A stretch of 64,000 nucleotides of DNA, taken from assembly GCA_017480325.1 (NCBI GenBank), contig JAFVAY010000015.1, positions 17,434-81,433 on the forward strand, read 5' to 3'. This stretch comes from Clostridiales bacterium (GTDB lineage Bacteria > Bacillota > Clostridia > Saccharofermentanales > Saccharofermentanaceae). The position numbers and the translations under genes were made by a program. The notes beneath the pieces are model-generated. The model was not told the origin of the DNA and did no database searches. It saw nothing but the letters and a program-made list of their open reading frames with translations. Of the stretch, positions 45,636 through 55,013 are shown piece after piece. Positions within the stretch are counted from its first letter, which is position 1, and each line of letters opens with the position of its first letter.

Positions 45636-46295
45636 TCAACAAGAAGTTGTGATGAGCTCCCTAAGATTTTTTATTACCCTGCTTCCTTCGGGCGCAGCCT
45701 GTAAAATCGCATCCTTATCCATGCGCGTCCACTCGACAAGAGCAAATCCCGCCCCTGCATTCACGGCACAAAGCGCGTCCGGCATGGCATCGCCGACATA
45801 GATGACCTTTCTCATATCCTTGATGCCAACCTTTTGTGCCGCGACTATAAGAGGCTCCCCGTCTGGCTTATGTTTATCGGTATCCTCCTTACAAAGACAC
45901 ACATCGAAGAAGTCAAACAAGCCCTTGAGCTTCAAGGTAACGTCAGCCGCCCGGTGTCTCTTACTGGTGACGAAGCCCTGCTTAATGCCCTGGTCCTTAA
46001 TATAGTTAAGATCATCGATAACACCCGGGAACATGGGGATCGCATCCTGGTCAAGGAGCATGTGATTATAGGTAAGATACGACTCGAGAAGTGCCTTGGC
46101 AGTATCCTCGTCGTGCATATCGAAGGTATCCGTAAGAGGTCTTCCGATATAGCTCATAAGATCCTCATCTGTCCTGTCGCAGCCGCCCAAGACCTCATCA
46201 TAGGCGTACTTGAAGCAACGCATAATAAGGGGAATCGAATCCCACAGGGTCCCGTCCAGATCGTAAAGTATCAGATCGTAATTCTTCGATGACAT
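45636..46295 (-). CDS. HAD-superfamily phosphatase, phosphoglycolate phosphatase-like
   Basis: 219 residues. HAD motifs: YDLDGTLWDS (motif I, nucleophile Asp near 12), VTSKRHR (motif II Ser/Thr), KHKPDGEPL (motif III Lys) and YVGDAMPDALCA (motif IV Asp). The cap is the small C1 helical type. It probably acts on a small phosphorylated metabolite; the exact substrate is unknown. It lies 7 bp after the LUD gene and is probably co-transcribed with it. Confidence 0.88.
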   Translation of the reverse strand: MSSKNYDLILYDLDGTLWDSIPLIMRCFKYAYDEVLGGCDRTDEDLMSYIGRPLTDTFDMHDEDTAKALLESYLTYNHMLLDQDAIPMFPGVIDDLNYIKDQGIKQGFVTSKRHRAADVTLKLKGLFDFFDVCLCKEDTDKHKPDGEPLIVAAQKVGIKDMRKVIYVGDAMPDALCAVNAGAGFALVEWTRMDKDAILQAAPEGSRVIKNLRELITTSC

Positions 46296-46302
46296 CTATT
46301 AA

Positions 46303-46941
46303 TCAGTATCCTAATTCCTCGCCTACCAGGATCACCTTGATCCTTCCCGGGATTCTGGAGCATCTGGTGATCACTATCTCACAGCAGATAGAATCGTTAA
46401 TGCAATTTCCGCAGCGACCGGTTCTGGCACAGGGCGTATCGCAGTTAAGTCTTACCGTATTCGGAGGAGAAGCGAAGTTCTGAGTCCTTTTAATTCCCTC
46501 TTCCCTGTCTGTAACCACCTTGTTCATACCGGCAATGACGATAACCTCCTCGGGGCCGTAGATAAGAAAGCTTACTCTGTTTCCTCTGCCGTCGATGTTA
46601 ACAAGCTCACCGTCCAGAGTAATGGCGTTGGTGCTCATGAGGAACACATCGGAATTGATGATCCTGGCATTCATCTCCTTACGCTCCTCCGGAGTCGAAG
46701 CCTGCTCCCTTATGATCAGCTCGTGACCGGCCTTGGTTATCTCATCCTTGAAGCCGTTATCGTCTATGGTCATGGAACCGCCGTAGGAGACGCTCTTCTT
46801 CCCGTCGCCTATAAGCTCGAGCAGCTTCTGCTTCGCACTCTCCACGTCGGGACAGTAATAGCCCTCCATCTTACGGGCATTTAGCTTCTTTATAATTGAT
46901 TCCGCCTGATTGGCATAAAACGTCTTCTTATGCTGATTCAT
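46303..46941 (-). CDS. LUD-domain (lactate utilisation, LutC-like) protein
   Basis: 212 residues with the DUF162/LUD fold: GDGKKSVSYGGSMTIDDNG near 46-64 and IYGPEEVIVIAGMNKVV near 127-143. A C-terminal Cys cluster (CDTPCARTGRCGNCINDSIC) may bind an Fe-S cluster or metal; it is characteristic of the stand-alone clostridial form. Role probably in lactate or redox metabolism, but the other lut genes are absent. GGAGG site. Confidence 0.82.
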   Translation of the reverse strand: MNQHKKTFYANQAESIIKKLNARKMEGYYCPDVESAKQKLLELIGDGKKSVSYGGSMTIDDNGFKDEITKAGHELIIREQASTPEERKEMNARIINSDVFLMSTNAITLDGELVNIDGRGNRVSFLIYGPEEVIVIAGMNKVVTDREEGIKRTQNFASPPNTVRLNCDTPCARTGRCGNCINDSICCEIVITRCSRIPGRIKVILVGEELGY

Positions 46942-47081
46942 AAAGCACCTCCATGATCAATTCCTGCTTTCAGGTTAGTCTATCCGTAAAACTTCTTTAC
47001 TTCAAGTTTACATTCTTCCAGGGTATATATAGATTTCCTATTGATATAATACGAATATAACAAATCATGAGAGGGCCCCAT

Positions 47082-48524
47082 ATGAAAATTATCCGCAGAA
47101 TTACAGCTGCTTTTATCTCCCTAATAATGGTAATGAGTTTGATCACTTCGCCCGTGATACGCGCGGAAGGCGAAGATGAAGGATCTCAATACGTATATAC
47201 CATCAACGGTTATAACAGCAGTTCGATCATCCATGATGCAGAAGGCAATACTATCAGAGGCTATGCGTACTGTCTTGATCACAGCCTTCACAGCCCAAGT
47301 GGCAACGCTTATATGCGTGTACCGCTGTCTCAGGTCACTGATCTGTCTGACTGGTCAAAGGTCATGCTTGCCAAGATCATTGTCAACAGAACAGCCCTTC
47401 AAAGATACGTTCGTAATACATATAAGCCCCAGGATAGGCTTCTTGAACAGTGGTCCTGGATATCAGAAAATCTCGACACTCTTAACACCTCCATAAGTAG
47501 CGAAGACAGTTATAATTCCAGGGTTCGTTCCCTTTCCGATTCCTCTACGATCATCCAGCGCATGATCTGGTCTGTGGTATATGATGATTTTGATGCATAT
47601 GTACATATGAACGGTCAGAACGGAACTCTTTCCGAGAGCTACTGTCAACTGGAGTCAAGATTTTATTATGTCTCTACTGATCCCATTAACGATCCTCATT
47701 CTCTATGGAACGTTATGTTTAAGCCCCTCATTGATTACATCGACAGTACATATCCCAATCCCTTTGACTCGGGAATAGACATCTGGGTCTACTTAAGCGA
47801 AGATCGTGAATATCAGGACATGATCGGCACAGTGATATCCTTCACGGAGGTAAATATAGCCAAGAGAGATGAGGAAGGAAATTATCTCCCCGGTGCGACC
47901 CTTCAGGTCATCGATTCCGAAGGCAATGTTATAGACGAGTGGGTCACGGATGACACTAATCACTATATCTCGATGCTTTATCCTCGAGCAGAATATACTC
48001 TTCACGAGGTCACTCCTCCTCAGAATTACGATCCTGCTCCGGACATAACCTTTACTGTAAATGAGAATGGCAGCGTAACCTCTTCCGTAACGGGGCTCGT
48101 AGAGAATGACATTCTTATAATGACAGATACTCTTACCGTCATTGAAGAGGACAACACTCAGACAGACGAGTCTGATGAGACCGATGAGACAGAAGCTACA
48201 GAAGAGACTACAACGGCAACTGAGACCACAGCTGCAGAAACCTCAACGGCTGTTGAAGCATCGGAGAATAACGCTGTCGTAGCTGAAGCCTCTGTCGAGA
48301 CAACTGCCGAGACTTCCGCGGAGACAATAGTAGAGACAACAGTTGCCTCTGAAGATTTACAGGTTGATGATTCGGATGCCCTTAACGCGTCCCGATCCGA
48401 ACGATCTGATCTGCCTGATACAGGCGAAGCTGTTATATCACCGGAGCTTCAGATCGCCGCGATCATGTTCGCAGCCGGAATCGTTCTTCTTATAATCAGA
48501 CGAAAGCTTTTGAAGGATTCATAA
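47082..48524 (+). CDS. Thioester-domain, SpaA-type, LPXTG-anchored surface adhesin
   Basis: 480 residues from ATG 47082 (AGAGG seven bases upstream; ATG 47067 is possible). Signal peptide (1-28), then a Cys-Gln thioester domain: Cys64 in YAYCLD and Gln159 in IIQRMIW, the two residues that form the internal thioester in streptococcal-type adhesins. A prealbumin-like SpaA domain follows (about 270-350), then a Thr/Glu/Ala-rich stalk, and the sorting signal LPDTG at 444-448 with a hydrophobic helix and basic tail. It is likely to bond covalently to a host or plant surface. No sortase gene in the window. Confidence 0.92.
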   Translation: MKIIRRITAAFISLIMVMSLITSPVIRAEGEDEGSQYVYTINGYNSSSIIHDAEGNTIRGYAYCLDHSLHSPSGNAYMRVPLSQVTDLSDWSKVMLAKIIVNRTALQRYVRNTYKPQDRLLEQWSWISENLDTLNTSISSEDSYNSRVRSLSDSSTIIQRMIWSVVYDDFDAYVHMNGQNGTLSESYCQLESRFYYVSTDPINDPHSLWNVMFKPLIDYIDSTYPNPFDSGIDIWVYLSEDREYQDMIGTVISFTEVNIAKRDEEGNYLPGATLQVIDSEGNVIDEWVTDDTNHYISMLYPRAEYTLHEVTPPQNYDPAPDITFTVNENGSVTSSVTGLVENDILIMTDTLTVIEEDNTQTDESDETDETEATEETTTATETTAAETSTAVEASENNAVVAEASVETTAETSAETIVETTVASEDLQVDDSDALNASRSERSDLPDTGEAVISPELQIAAIMFAAGIVLLIIRRKLLKDS

Positions 48525-48531
48525 TTACAAA

Positions 48532-48553
48532 GCCCCGGCTGCGAAGCCGGGGC
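48532..48553. terminator. Bidirectional terminator, adhesin and tRNA-Gly (CCC)
   Basis: Perfect stem GCCCCGGC / GCCGGGGC with a six-base loop. It lies 8 bp after the adhesin stop and 19 bp after the tRNA end on the other strand, where TTTGTAATT follows. Confidence 0.85.
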
Positions 48554-48571
48554 CTCCGATTATATCGAGTC

Positions 48572-48647
<76 letters not shown>

Positions 48648-48709
48648 ATATGTCACGCGCATCGCGCGACCTAATAATTTTATTTCACGCACTCTTCATT
48701 GTCAACAAA

Positions 48710-49807
48710 TCACGGTGCCATGATGATTCTCGGATCCTCACAGAAGGCCTCAAAATCATCACACATCTCATGACGGAAGGTGACTCTTCCGGATTCGTCC
48801 TTAAGCTCATAAGGCACCCAGAACTGCTGATCGGAGAAGTTCGCCCAAGTAAGAAAATACGAGCATCTAGAGCCGGCCTCGAAGGAGGTAACAAAAGATA
48901 AAAACTCGGTAAACCAGTCAATGACCTTATTACCCGAGGGGGCCAAACCCTCGTAGTAGCCCTCCACCGAATCGAGGACTCGAATGCCTAGCTCGGTTAT
49001 CGCATAGGGCTTACCGTGTTCCAGCGCCAGCTGCCACATAACCTCCAGCGAAGTCTTCATCTTCTCATAGAAGCCGTCTCCGGCTTCAGGTCTGTCGCGA
49101 TATATGTCCATTCCCAGCACGTCGATATAATCGTCTCCCGGGTATCTTCCGAGATACTCATCGTTAGAGGCAAAGAAACCGTTAGGCGAATAGGCATAGG
49201 CGAAGTTACGAACGTTCTTCTCCTCCTGAAGATAATCCACGGTATACCTGAACAGCTTAATATAATCATCATCCGGCAGGAACTCCCGTCCCCACCAGAA
49301 CCAACTGCCGTTATCCTCATGGAATGGTCTGAAGAGCATAGGTATTGGCTCTCCGTCCACATCCACACACTCTGAGGCAAACTCCGCGATCTTATCAAGG
49401 AACCTCAGATACTTGGCGTTAAGATCTCCGCCGGGCATTATCCTTCTTCCCACATCTCCGTCTGTAAAGTTGGGAGAGTAATCGTAGAAGTCATCCCCTC
49501 CGAGAGAGAAATTAGGCATGTGAGAGGATAAGGTGATTATACATCCCTCTTTATGAAGCTCCTTGGTAACCTTAACGAGCTGATCGTAATCTCCCTCATA
49601 GCCGTAGAAGCTCAGGGTATCGATCCCCACAATAGACGGATGTCTGCCCGTAAGATTCTTAATATCAGACTCCGATCCGTCGGCAGCCTTGATCGACACT
49701 CCGATATGCCCGGCATTCTGATGACCGAACAGGAAGCTTCCCGAGTACGATACGTCCTCGAGTCTTTCAAGAAGCTCATAAACACCCGGATGGCGGTCGT
49801 TTAACAT
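48710..49807 (-). CDS. GH26 beta-mannanase, apparently cytoplasmic
   Basis: 365 residues with the GH26 TIM-barrel motifs: FGHQ near 27-30, the acid/base Glu164 in FRPFHEDNGSWFWWG and the nucleophile Glu272 in ITELG. No signal peptide, so it probably trims imported mannooligosaccharides, perhaps as a mannobiohydrolase, with the GH2 beta-mannosidase at 21181. The start codon sits inside a palindrome, GTTTAAC-N3-GTTAAAC (49799-49815). It lies 17 bp after the HEAT-like gene, so the two may be co-transcribed. Confidence 0.93.
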   Translation of the reverse strand: MLNDRHPGVYELLERLEDVSYSGSFLFGHQNAGHIGVSIKAADGSESDIKNLTGRHPSIVGIDTLSFYGYEGDYDQLVKVTKELHKEGCIITLSSHMPNFSLGGDDFYDYSPNFTDGDVGRRIMPGGDLNAKYLRFLDKIAEFASECVDVDGEPIPMLFRPFHEDNGSWFWWGREFLPDDDYIKLFRYTVDYLQEEKNVRNFAYAYSPNGFFASNDEYLGRYPGDDYIDVLGMDIYRDRPEAGDGFYEKMKTSLEVMWQLALEHGKPYAITELGIRVLDSVEGYYEGLAPSGNKVIDWFTEFLSFVTSFEAGSRCSYFLTWANFSDQQFWVPYELKDESGRVTFRHEMCDDFEAFCEDPRIIMAP

Positions 49808-49823
49808 TGTTAAACCCTTATAA

Positions 49824-50774
49824 TCAGGACTTCTTCCGAAAGTCGCCGAAGGGATCGGAGATATCCTCGATGTCCCCTCCCAGGTTCTGGATCGCCGACA
49901 TCATCTCGTAGAAAAGCTCGCGGCTGATGTCACCCTGATGGCGGTTGATATAATTCTTAAGCATAGGTACCGCCCTGTCATCGCCGTAGTCGGCAAAGCA
50001 GATAACGGCGTATATCTTGTTGGTCATGGATCTGAAGGCAAGTCTCAATGCATTATATATATCCTCAGACTTTTTCTCCTTCCCGATATTCGTAAGCATG
50101 ACCACCAGGTCCTCGCACGGACCCTCCATACCGTCGTCCTTATGCTCCTCCAGTCGTGTGATAATGGCCGGAACGGACTCCTCCGGGAAGGACTCGATAT
50201 ACTCTGCTATGGAATCTGCCACGAAGCTGTGTGTTCTGTCGTAGCTCATAAATCTGTCAAGAACATCATCTATCAGACTGGCATCATGCCTTCCGGCCAG
50301 GATCTTAAGGCTGGCTTTTACCTTCTGGAACTCCATCTCGAACAGCACATTCTCGTCCTTAAGCTCCTCCTCTGCCCATGCGGAATTTCTGACCATCATG
50401 CGGGCGTAGGAAGCAACCTCATCTGAATCCTCGATCCCCACCAGTGCATTGACCACGCTCTGAGGCACTCCCCTGTCAAGCTCGGTAGCACAGAACTCAA
50501 GTATTTCCGTAAGCTCCGCGAAGGACAGCTTCGCGAAAAACTCATTCATCGTAAGCCCGTCCAGTGACTCCTGCGGCTCCTGCTCCATGAGAAGGCTCTG
50601 CTCCTCGGTCTCCTGCATGGCAACACGCTGAAGGTACTGCTCATAGGTGACATCGTCCTCTTCGGGGGGCTTCTCATCCATCTTATCGGCGAATTCATCC
50701 ACCTTCTGCTCCAGGATCAATCCCGCGATCTCATCATATCTTTTAAGAACATCGATTATCTTCTGATCTATCAT
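49824..50774 (-). CDS. HEAT-repeat-like protein of unknown function
   Basis: 316 residues, acidic and nearly all helical. Start ATG 50774 has a GGAG site; a TTG at 50786 would add four residues. The central and C-terminal parts show spaced helical pairs with SVPAIITRLEEH and RAVPMLKNYINRH, which resemble HEAT repeats. No catalytic motifs or membrane segments. Probably a scaffold. I cannot name a partner; the next gene is the GH26 mannanase. Confidence 0.7.
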   Translation of the reverse strand: MIDQKIIDVLKRYDEIAGLILEQKVDEFADKMDEKPPEEDDVTYEQYLQRVAMQETEEQSLLMEQEPQESLDGLTMNEFFAKLSFAELTEILEFCATELDRGVPQSVVNALVGIEDSDEVASYARMMVRNSAWAEEELKDENVLFEMEFQKVKASLKILAGRHDASLIDDVLDRFMSYDRTHSFVADSIAEYIESFPEESVPAIITRLEEHKDDGMEGPCEDLVVMLTNIGKEKKSEDIYNALRLAFRSMTNKIYAVICFADYGDDRAVPMLKNYINRHQGDISRELFYEMMSAIQNLGGDIEDISDPFGDFRKKS

Positions 50775-50803
50775 GTTAGACTCCAATTATTTAATAAAAA
50801 TAA

Positions 50804-50829
50804 GCTCCGCAGAAGTAATTCTGCGGAGC
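50804..50829 (-). terminator. Terminator of tRNA-Cys
   Basis: Perfect 11-bp stem GCTCCGCAGAA / TTCTGCGGAGC, loop GTAA. On the minus strand it is followed by TTATTTTTATT. Confidence 0.92.
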
Positions 50830-50838
50830 CTCATGATC

Positions 50839-50913
50839 TGGAGGTGCCACCCGGATTTGAACCGGGGAATAAAGGTTTTGCAGACCTTGGCCTTACCGCT
50901 TGGCTATGGCACC
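50839..50913 (-). tRNA. tRNA-Cys (GCA)
   Basis: Acceptor GGTGCCA/TGGCACC, discriminator T, encoded CCA. Anticodon loop CTGCAAA gives GCA. T-loop GTTCAAATC. Confidence 0.96.
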
Positions 50914-50993
50914 ACATTCCTTAAATCGTGCTTGCTTATTATGCAAGTGCGAAAGCACTTTTGTCAAGTCCCTCTATATTTTATAATATGAGA

Positions 50994-52148
50994 ATGCATG
51001 GTTTGCTGATCATTATGAGATGGGAGCTGTCCCGCATATTTACTAACTGGAGACGGGCCGTAGCGGTCTTTATTATCCCTGCCGCAGTCATGATGGTCGC
51101 ACTGTACATTTTCCCTTACCTTATAAACTATATGGCTACAGGATCCTTAGGAGAGAAGCCTATTAAGGTGGCTAACGCGCCCGATTCCTTCATAGAATAC
51201 CTGGAGGAGACCGAAGGCACTACTGTCTACAGCTACATATTCATGGATGATGAAGAATTCAGAGAGGAATGGAAATCCGGCAGATTCAGAGACGAGATCA
51301 AGGCCGGAACCATCTACACCTTCTTCAGCAAGGACGACGATATCGTTTACATCAACTGCAACGCCAACTCTGCCATTTCGATCAATCGCGCCGAGAGCTA
51401 CATCGAGGTCGTGATCGATAACTATAATGCATCCTTGAAGGAACAGGGCAGCATAGTCTATGAGATCGACTCCTTTAATCCCGTAATTAAGCTTTTGGAC
51501 CACAGGACCGCTGCGAACGCAGGCTCCGCGAGGGTCATTCCCGCAGTACTTGTTCTTCTTATCTACTACTGTGTCTACTCTCTTACGACAGACATGTTCG
51601 CTTCAGAGAGGGACAGAGGCTTCTACGATAAACTTCTGATGGCACCCGTTTCCCCGAGATCCATAGTCCTTGGGAAGATACTGGCCTGCACCGCTCTGGT
51701 ATCCGTGGCATCCTATGTGACCTTTCTTTTTCTTTTCCTGTCCTCCTGGGTCAACAGAAGTAACAGCTCCACCTCCCTTATCCCCTTCGGATTGTTCCTT
51801 CTTCCGAGACAGATTCTGGTAATAGCGATCGTTATCCCGGTTACAGTATTCCTGTGCGCATCCATATGCGTGAGGATCATCTTCAGGATAAGAAGAATGA
51901 AGGACGTGATCCTTAATCTACAGATGCCTCTTATCTATCTTCTGGCAGATCTTTTCTTCCAGATCTTCAGCGCCAATCCCGGACATCTGGAATTCCTCAT
52001 CCCCATCCACGGGAGCATCGCCGTGATCAAGGCGGTTTTCTTATCCGAATTCAGGCTGTGGCAGCTTATCGCTGTCCTTATTATCAGCATCGGTCCCTCG
52101 ATGCTGCTTCTTCACAACACCTTTAAGAAGGAGGGCTATACAGGGTGA
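50994..52148 (+). CDS. ABC-2-type permease, NatB/YhaP-like, subunit 1
   Basis: About 384 residues, with an N-terminal membrane helix, a large extracellular loop (about residues 40-170) and five C-terminal helices: the ABC-2 layout. The frame opens at 50928, but TATAAT (50982-50987) lies six bases before ATG 50994 and there is no ribosome site, so a leaderless start at 50994 (or 50988) is likely. The GTG of the ATPase overlaps its stop. Part of a three-gene exporter. Confidence 0.82.
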   Translation: MHGLLIIMRWELSRIFTNWRRAVAVFIIPAAVMMVALYIFPYLINYMATGSLGEKPIKVANAPDSFIEYLEETEGTTVYSYIFMDDEEFREEWKSGRFRDEIKAGTIYTFFSKDDDIVYINCNANSAISINRAESYIEVVIDNYNASLKEQGSIVYEIDSFNPVIKLLDHRTAANAGSARVIPAVLVLLIYYCVYSLTTDMFASERDRGFYDKLLMAPVSPRSIVLGKILACTALVSVASYVTFLFLFLSSWVNRSNSSTSLIPFGLFLLPRQILVIAIVIPVTVFLCASICVRIIFRIRRMKDVILNLQMPLIYLLADLFFQIFSANPGHLEFLIPIHGSIAVIKAVFLSEFRLWQLIAVLIISIGPSMLLLHNTFKKEGYTG

Positions 52149-52879
52149 TAGTCGTAAATGATGTTCATAAGAGCTATAACGCCTCGAAGGAGATAATCAA
52201 GGGTGTAAGCTTCCAGGTCAAGGACGGCGTAATCTACGGCCTCCTGGGCCCAAACGGCGCCGGTAAGACCACATTGATGCAGATGATATCAACGCTTCTT
52301 ACTCCCTCCTCGGGAGACATAACTATAGACGGTCTTAATGCGAAGAATGATCTTCTCGAGATACACAGAAGGATCGGCTATCTAACCACCGAAGTCAGAC
52401 TTGATCCCATGTCCACACCTGACAGGCTGTGGGACTTCTTCGCCGAGCTTTACGATATACCGCAGAGGGACTCTCGCGCGCGTAAGGATTATATCTTCGG
52501 GAAGCTCGGGATCACGCCTTTCGCGAAGAAGAGAGTGTCGGAGCTTTCTACCGGAATGAAGCAGAAGGCATCCATCGCCATAAGCCTTATCCATGATCCT
52601 CATGTGATCATATTCGACGAACCCACCAACGGCCTTGATATCCTCACCTCGAAGCAGGTCACGGACTACCTTCTGGAGCTCAAGAATGAAGGACATTCGA
52701 TAATACTCTCGACCCATATTTTCTCTGTGGCGGAGAGTCTGTGTGATGAGATCGCGATACTGATCGACGGTAGGATCGCCGCCTCCGGAAGCGTACAGGA
52801 GCTTATAAAGCTCGCGGGGACAGACAGCTTCGAGGAGGCATTCTTCAAGCTTTATGTGGAGAACCATGTGGAAGAATAA
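52145..52879 (+). CDS. ABC exporter ATP-binding protein, NatA-like
   Basis: 244 residues: Walker A GPNGAGKTT near 37-45, signature ELSTGMKQK near 133-141, Walker B VIIFDEPTNGLD near 154-165 and switch His in STHIFS. GTG start overlapping the permease stop (GTGA), with an AAGGAGG site upstream. NatA-type ATPases drive export of Na+ or other substrates with the NatB permease. It serves the two flanking permease genes. Confidence 0.92.
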   Translation: MIVVNDVHKSYNASKEIIKGVSFQVKDGVIYGLLGPNGAGKTTLMQMISTLLTPSSGDITIDGLNAKNDLLEIHRRIGYLTTEVRLDPMSTPDRLWDFFAELYDIPQRDSRARKDYIFGKLGITPFAKKRVSELSTGMKQKASIAISLIHDPHVIIFDEPTNGLDILTSKQVTDYLLELKNEGHSIILSTHIFSVAESLCDEIAILIDGRIAASGSVQELIKLAGTDSFEEAFFKLYVENHVEE

Positions 52880-55013
52880 AGGACACGCTATAACCCGGGA
52901 TATGCTCCGGCCCGGAGGACGTTCGGGGACGGAGGTCTGCTCCACCACCTTAATTATGGCGGTGGGGTTCATATGGACCTTTATCGTCTGTCTTTTCGCA
53001 TGGGGACTGTCCTTCTTCGGCTTCAACGATTACACGCATTCCTCGAATTACGTGGTGATAGTCAATGCTCCGGATTCCTTCATCGACTACGAGCTTAGTG
53101 AACCATCCGTAGACAACCGTATCTTCTATGAGGAATATGACGCACCCTACGACTTCATGAAGATGTCAGAGCTTATGCGTGAGCATGCAGCGGGAATAGC
53201 GCTCGTGTTCCCCGATAACTTCGATGAGAGCGTAAGCTCAGGCATGGGAGGCCAGATCCTTACCTACTACAGGACAGATACCCTTGACTATATGAATATC
53301 CGCGACGGTTTTACCGGCGGCTATCTTAAGGGCTACGAAGCCTATCTTATAGATCGCTACGACCTCGATATCAGATCTGCGGCTCTGGAGGTTATAAGGG
53401 ACGATATCCCCACGGACGACGGCATCCCCTGGAACATAAGATTCGCGAACTCCATGGGAAGGACGTTCATCCCGATACTTCTGTTCATAGCTATACTTTA
53501 TGCCGCTATGTCAACCGGCACCGAGGCTATCTCGGGACAGAAGGAACGGGGGACCTTCTCGAGACTTCTTCTGTCGCCCGTGTCGCGGAAGGATATAGTC
53601 GTCGCCTTCACCGAGGGAGTCTTCATAAGCGCTTCGCTGCCGGCGCTTGTAATTTACCTTATTGTATTTCTCATGAATGCCTACAGACACGTCGGAAGTG
53701 TGATCCCTGTGCTTCTGCTGATCCTAAGTCTGGCGTTCTTCATCTCGGCGCTGACTGTTCTTATATCCATAATGAACAATTCCGTGTCTTCAGCCCAGAC
53801 GGCATTCCTTCCCATATTCTTCATACTTATTACCATAGCCGTCACCTGTATCAATGGGGACTCCGACACGGAAAGGCCCTATTACTTCATCCCGATCTAC
53901 GGTCAGTTCTACGGGATCGGAGATGCACTGAACGGGTCCCCCGATATCCTCGCCTCTGTAGTATGCTCACTCATTACTGCTCTTATGGGGTACGGAGTAA
54001 TGAAGGTATGTAACAGACTGCTTCTAAGCGAGAGATTTACAACCACCATAGAGCCCTCAGATGATCCGGATGAGATCAAAGCACCTAACATAGTCGAGCG
54101 GATACTGGGAGCGATCCTCTCTGGTATCGATATTGTTCTTTACCCTCTTGCTGTACTGTCGGTATTCCAGCTTCTCGCGATGATCCCCGTCATTGTGGCG
54201 TATATGAGAGATCCTCTGTACTCGAACTTTATCATGGAGCTTTCTGAGGTCAGCACGGTAACTGACATAGTAACAAAGACCATGGAGATCATCGGCATCT
54301 TCATGAACGATTCAAGATATCTGGCTCTCATGACAATAAGCTATATCCTTATCATTATCGTATACATAAAACGCGCGTCAGGTGCATCGGGAGTAGGCCT
54401 TACGATTAAGAACTTCCCGAGAAATTACGGCTTCGGACTTCTTCTCGGAAGCGGTCTTATGACACTGGTCTTCCTGCTTCTTGTAACTACAGGCAAGACA
54501 ACGGTCGAAGGCTTCGGGCTTACAGGCAACACCATCCCGGTATTTATATTCTCCGTTCTTATGTGGATCCCTCAAGGGGCCTCCGAGGAAGTCATGTTCA
54601 GAGGCTTTATGATCCCTAAGCTTAAGGCTTTGTTCGGCGGCAAGGGAACGCCTGTCGCGATAATTATATCATCGTCGCTTTTCGCCCTGTTCCACGGCCT
54701 GAACCAGGGGGTGACGTGGCTTGCTATAGTGAACATATTCCTGATAGCGGTTCTCTTCGCGCTGATATACGAGGCCACCGGGAGCATAGTGATGACCTGC
54801 GGCGCCCACACCATGTGGAATCTGTTCCAGGGCAATATCTACGGACTTTCTGTAAGCGGCAACGCCTCGGTACCGGCGCTTATCACCACCACCTATGAGG
54901 GCAGCGCCTTCGGTCCTGAGGGAACCGCTGAAGCCACTGTTGTTATAGTTCTAGCGCTGGCTGTAATGGGTATTATTCTGTATAGAAAACGCTCTTCCCG
55001 GAAGGCGTCGTAA
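52854..55013 (+). CDS. ABC-2 permease fused to a CPBP-family intramembrane protease
   Basis: 719 residues (715 if the second ATG, 52866, is used, which has a GGAG site). The first half is a NatB-like ABC-2 permease with a large loop (about 55-190). The second half (from about 480) is a CPBP/CAAX-like protease domain: SEEVMFRG near 575-583, ALFHGLNQG and CGAHTMWN carry the EExxxR, FxxxH and HxxxN motifs. Known NatB-CPBP fusions exist, but the domain suggests that processing of a peptide substrate is coupled to export. It overlaps the ATPase gene by 26 bp. The 3' end overlaps the next convergent gene by 41 bp. Confidence 0.88.
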   Translation: MWRTMWKNKGHAITRDMLRPGGRSGTEVCSTTLIMAVGFIWTFIVCLFAWGLSFFGFNDYTHSSNYVVIVNAPDSFIDYELSEPSVDNRIFYEEYDAPYDFMKMSELMREHAAGIALVFPDNFDESVSSGMGGQILTYYRTDTLDYMNIRDGFTGGYLKGYEAYLIDRYDLDIRSAALEVIRDDIPTDDGIPWNIRFANSMGRTFIPILLFIAILYAAMSTGTEAISGQKERGTFSRLLLSPVSRKDIVVAFTEGVFISASLPALVIYLIVFLMNAYRHVGSVIPVLLLILSLAFFISALTVLISIMNNSVSSAQTAFLPIFFILITIAVTCINGDSDTERPYYFIPIYGQFYGIGDALNGSPDILASVVCSLITALMGYGVMKVCNRLLLSERFTTTIEPSDDPDEIKAPNIVERILGAILSGIDIVLYPLAVLSVFQLLAMIPVIVAYMRDPLYSNFIMELSEVSTVTDIVTKTMEIIGIFMNDSRYLALMTISYILIIIVYIKRASGASGVGLTIKNFPRNYGFGLLLGSGLMTLVFLLLVTTGKTTVEGFGLTGNTIPVFIFSVLMWIPQGASEEVMFRGFMIPKLKALFGGKGTPVAIIISSSLFALFHGLNQGVTWLAIVNIFLIAVLFALIYEATGSIVMTCGAHTMWNLFQGNIYGLSVSGNASVPALITTTYEGSAFGPEGTAEATVVIVLALAVMGIILYRKRSSRKAS

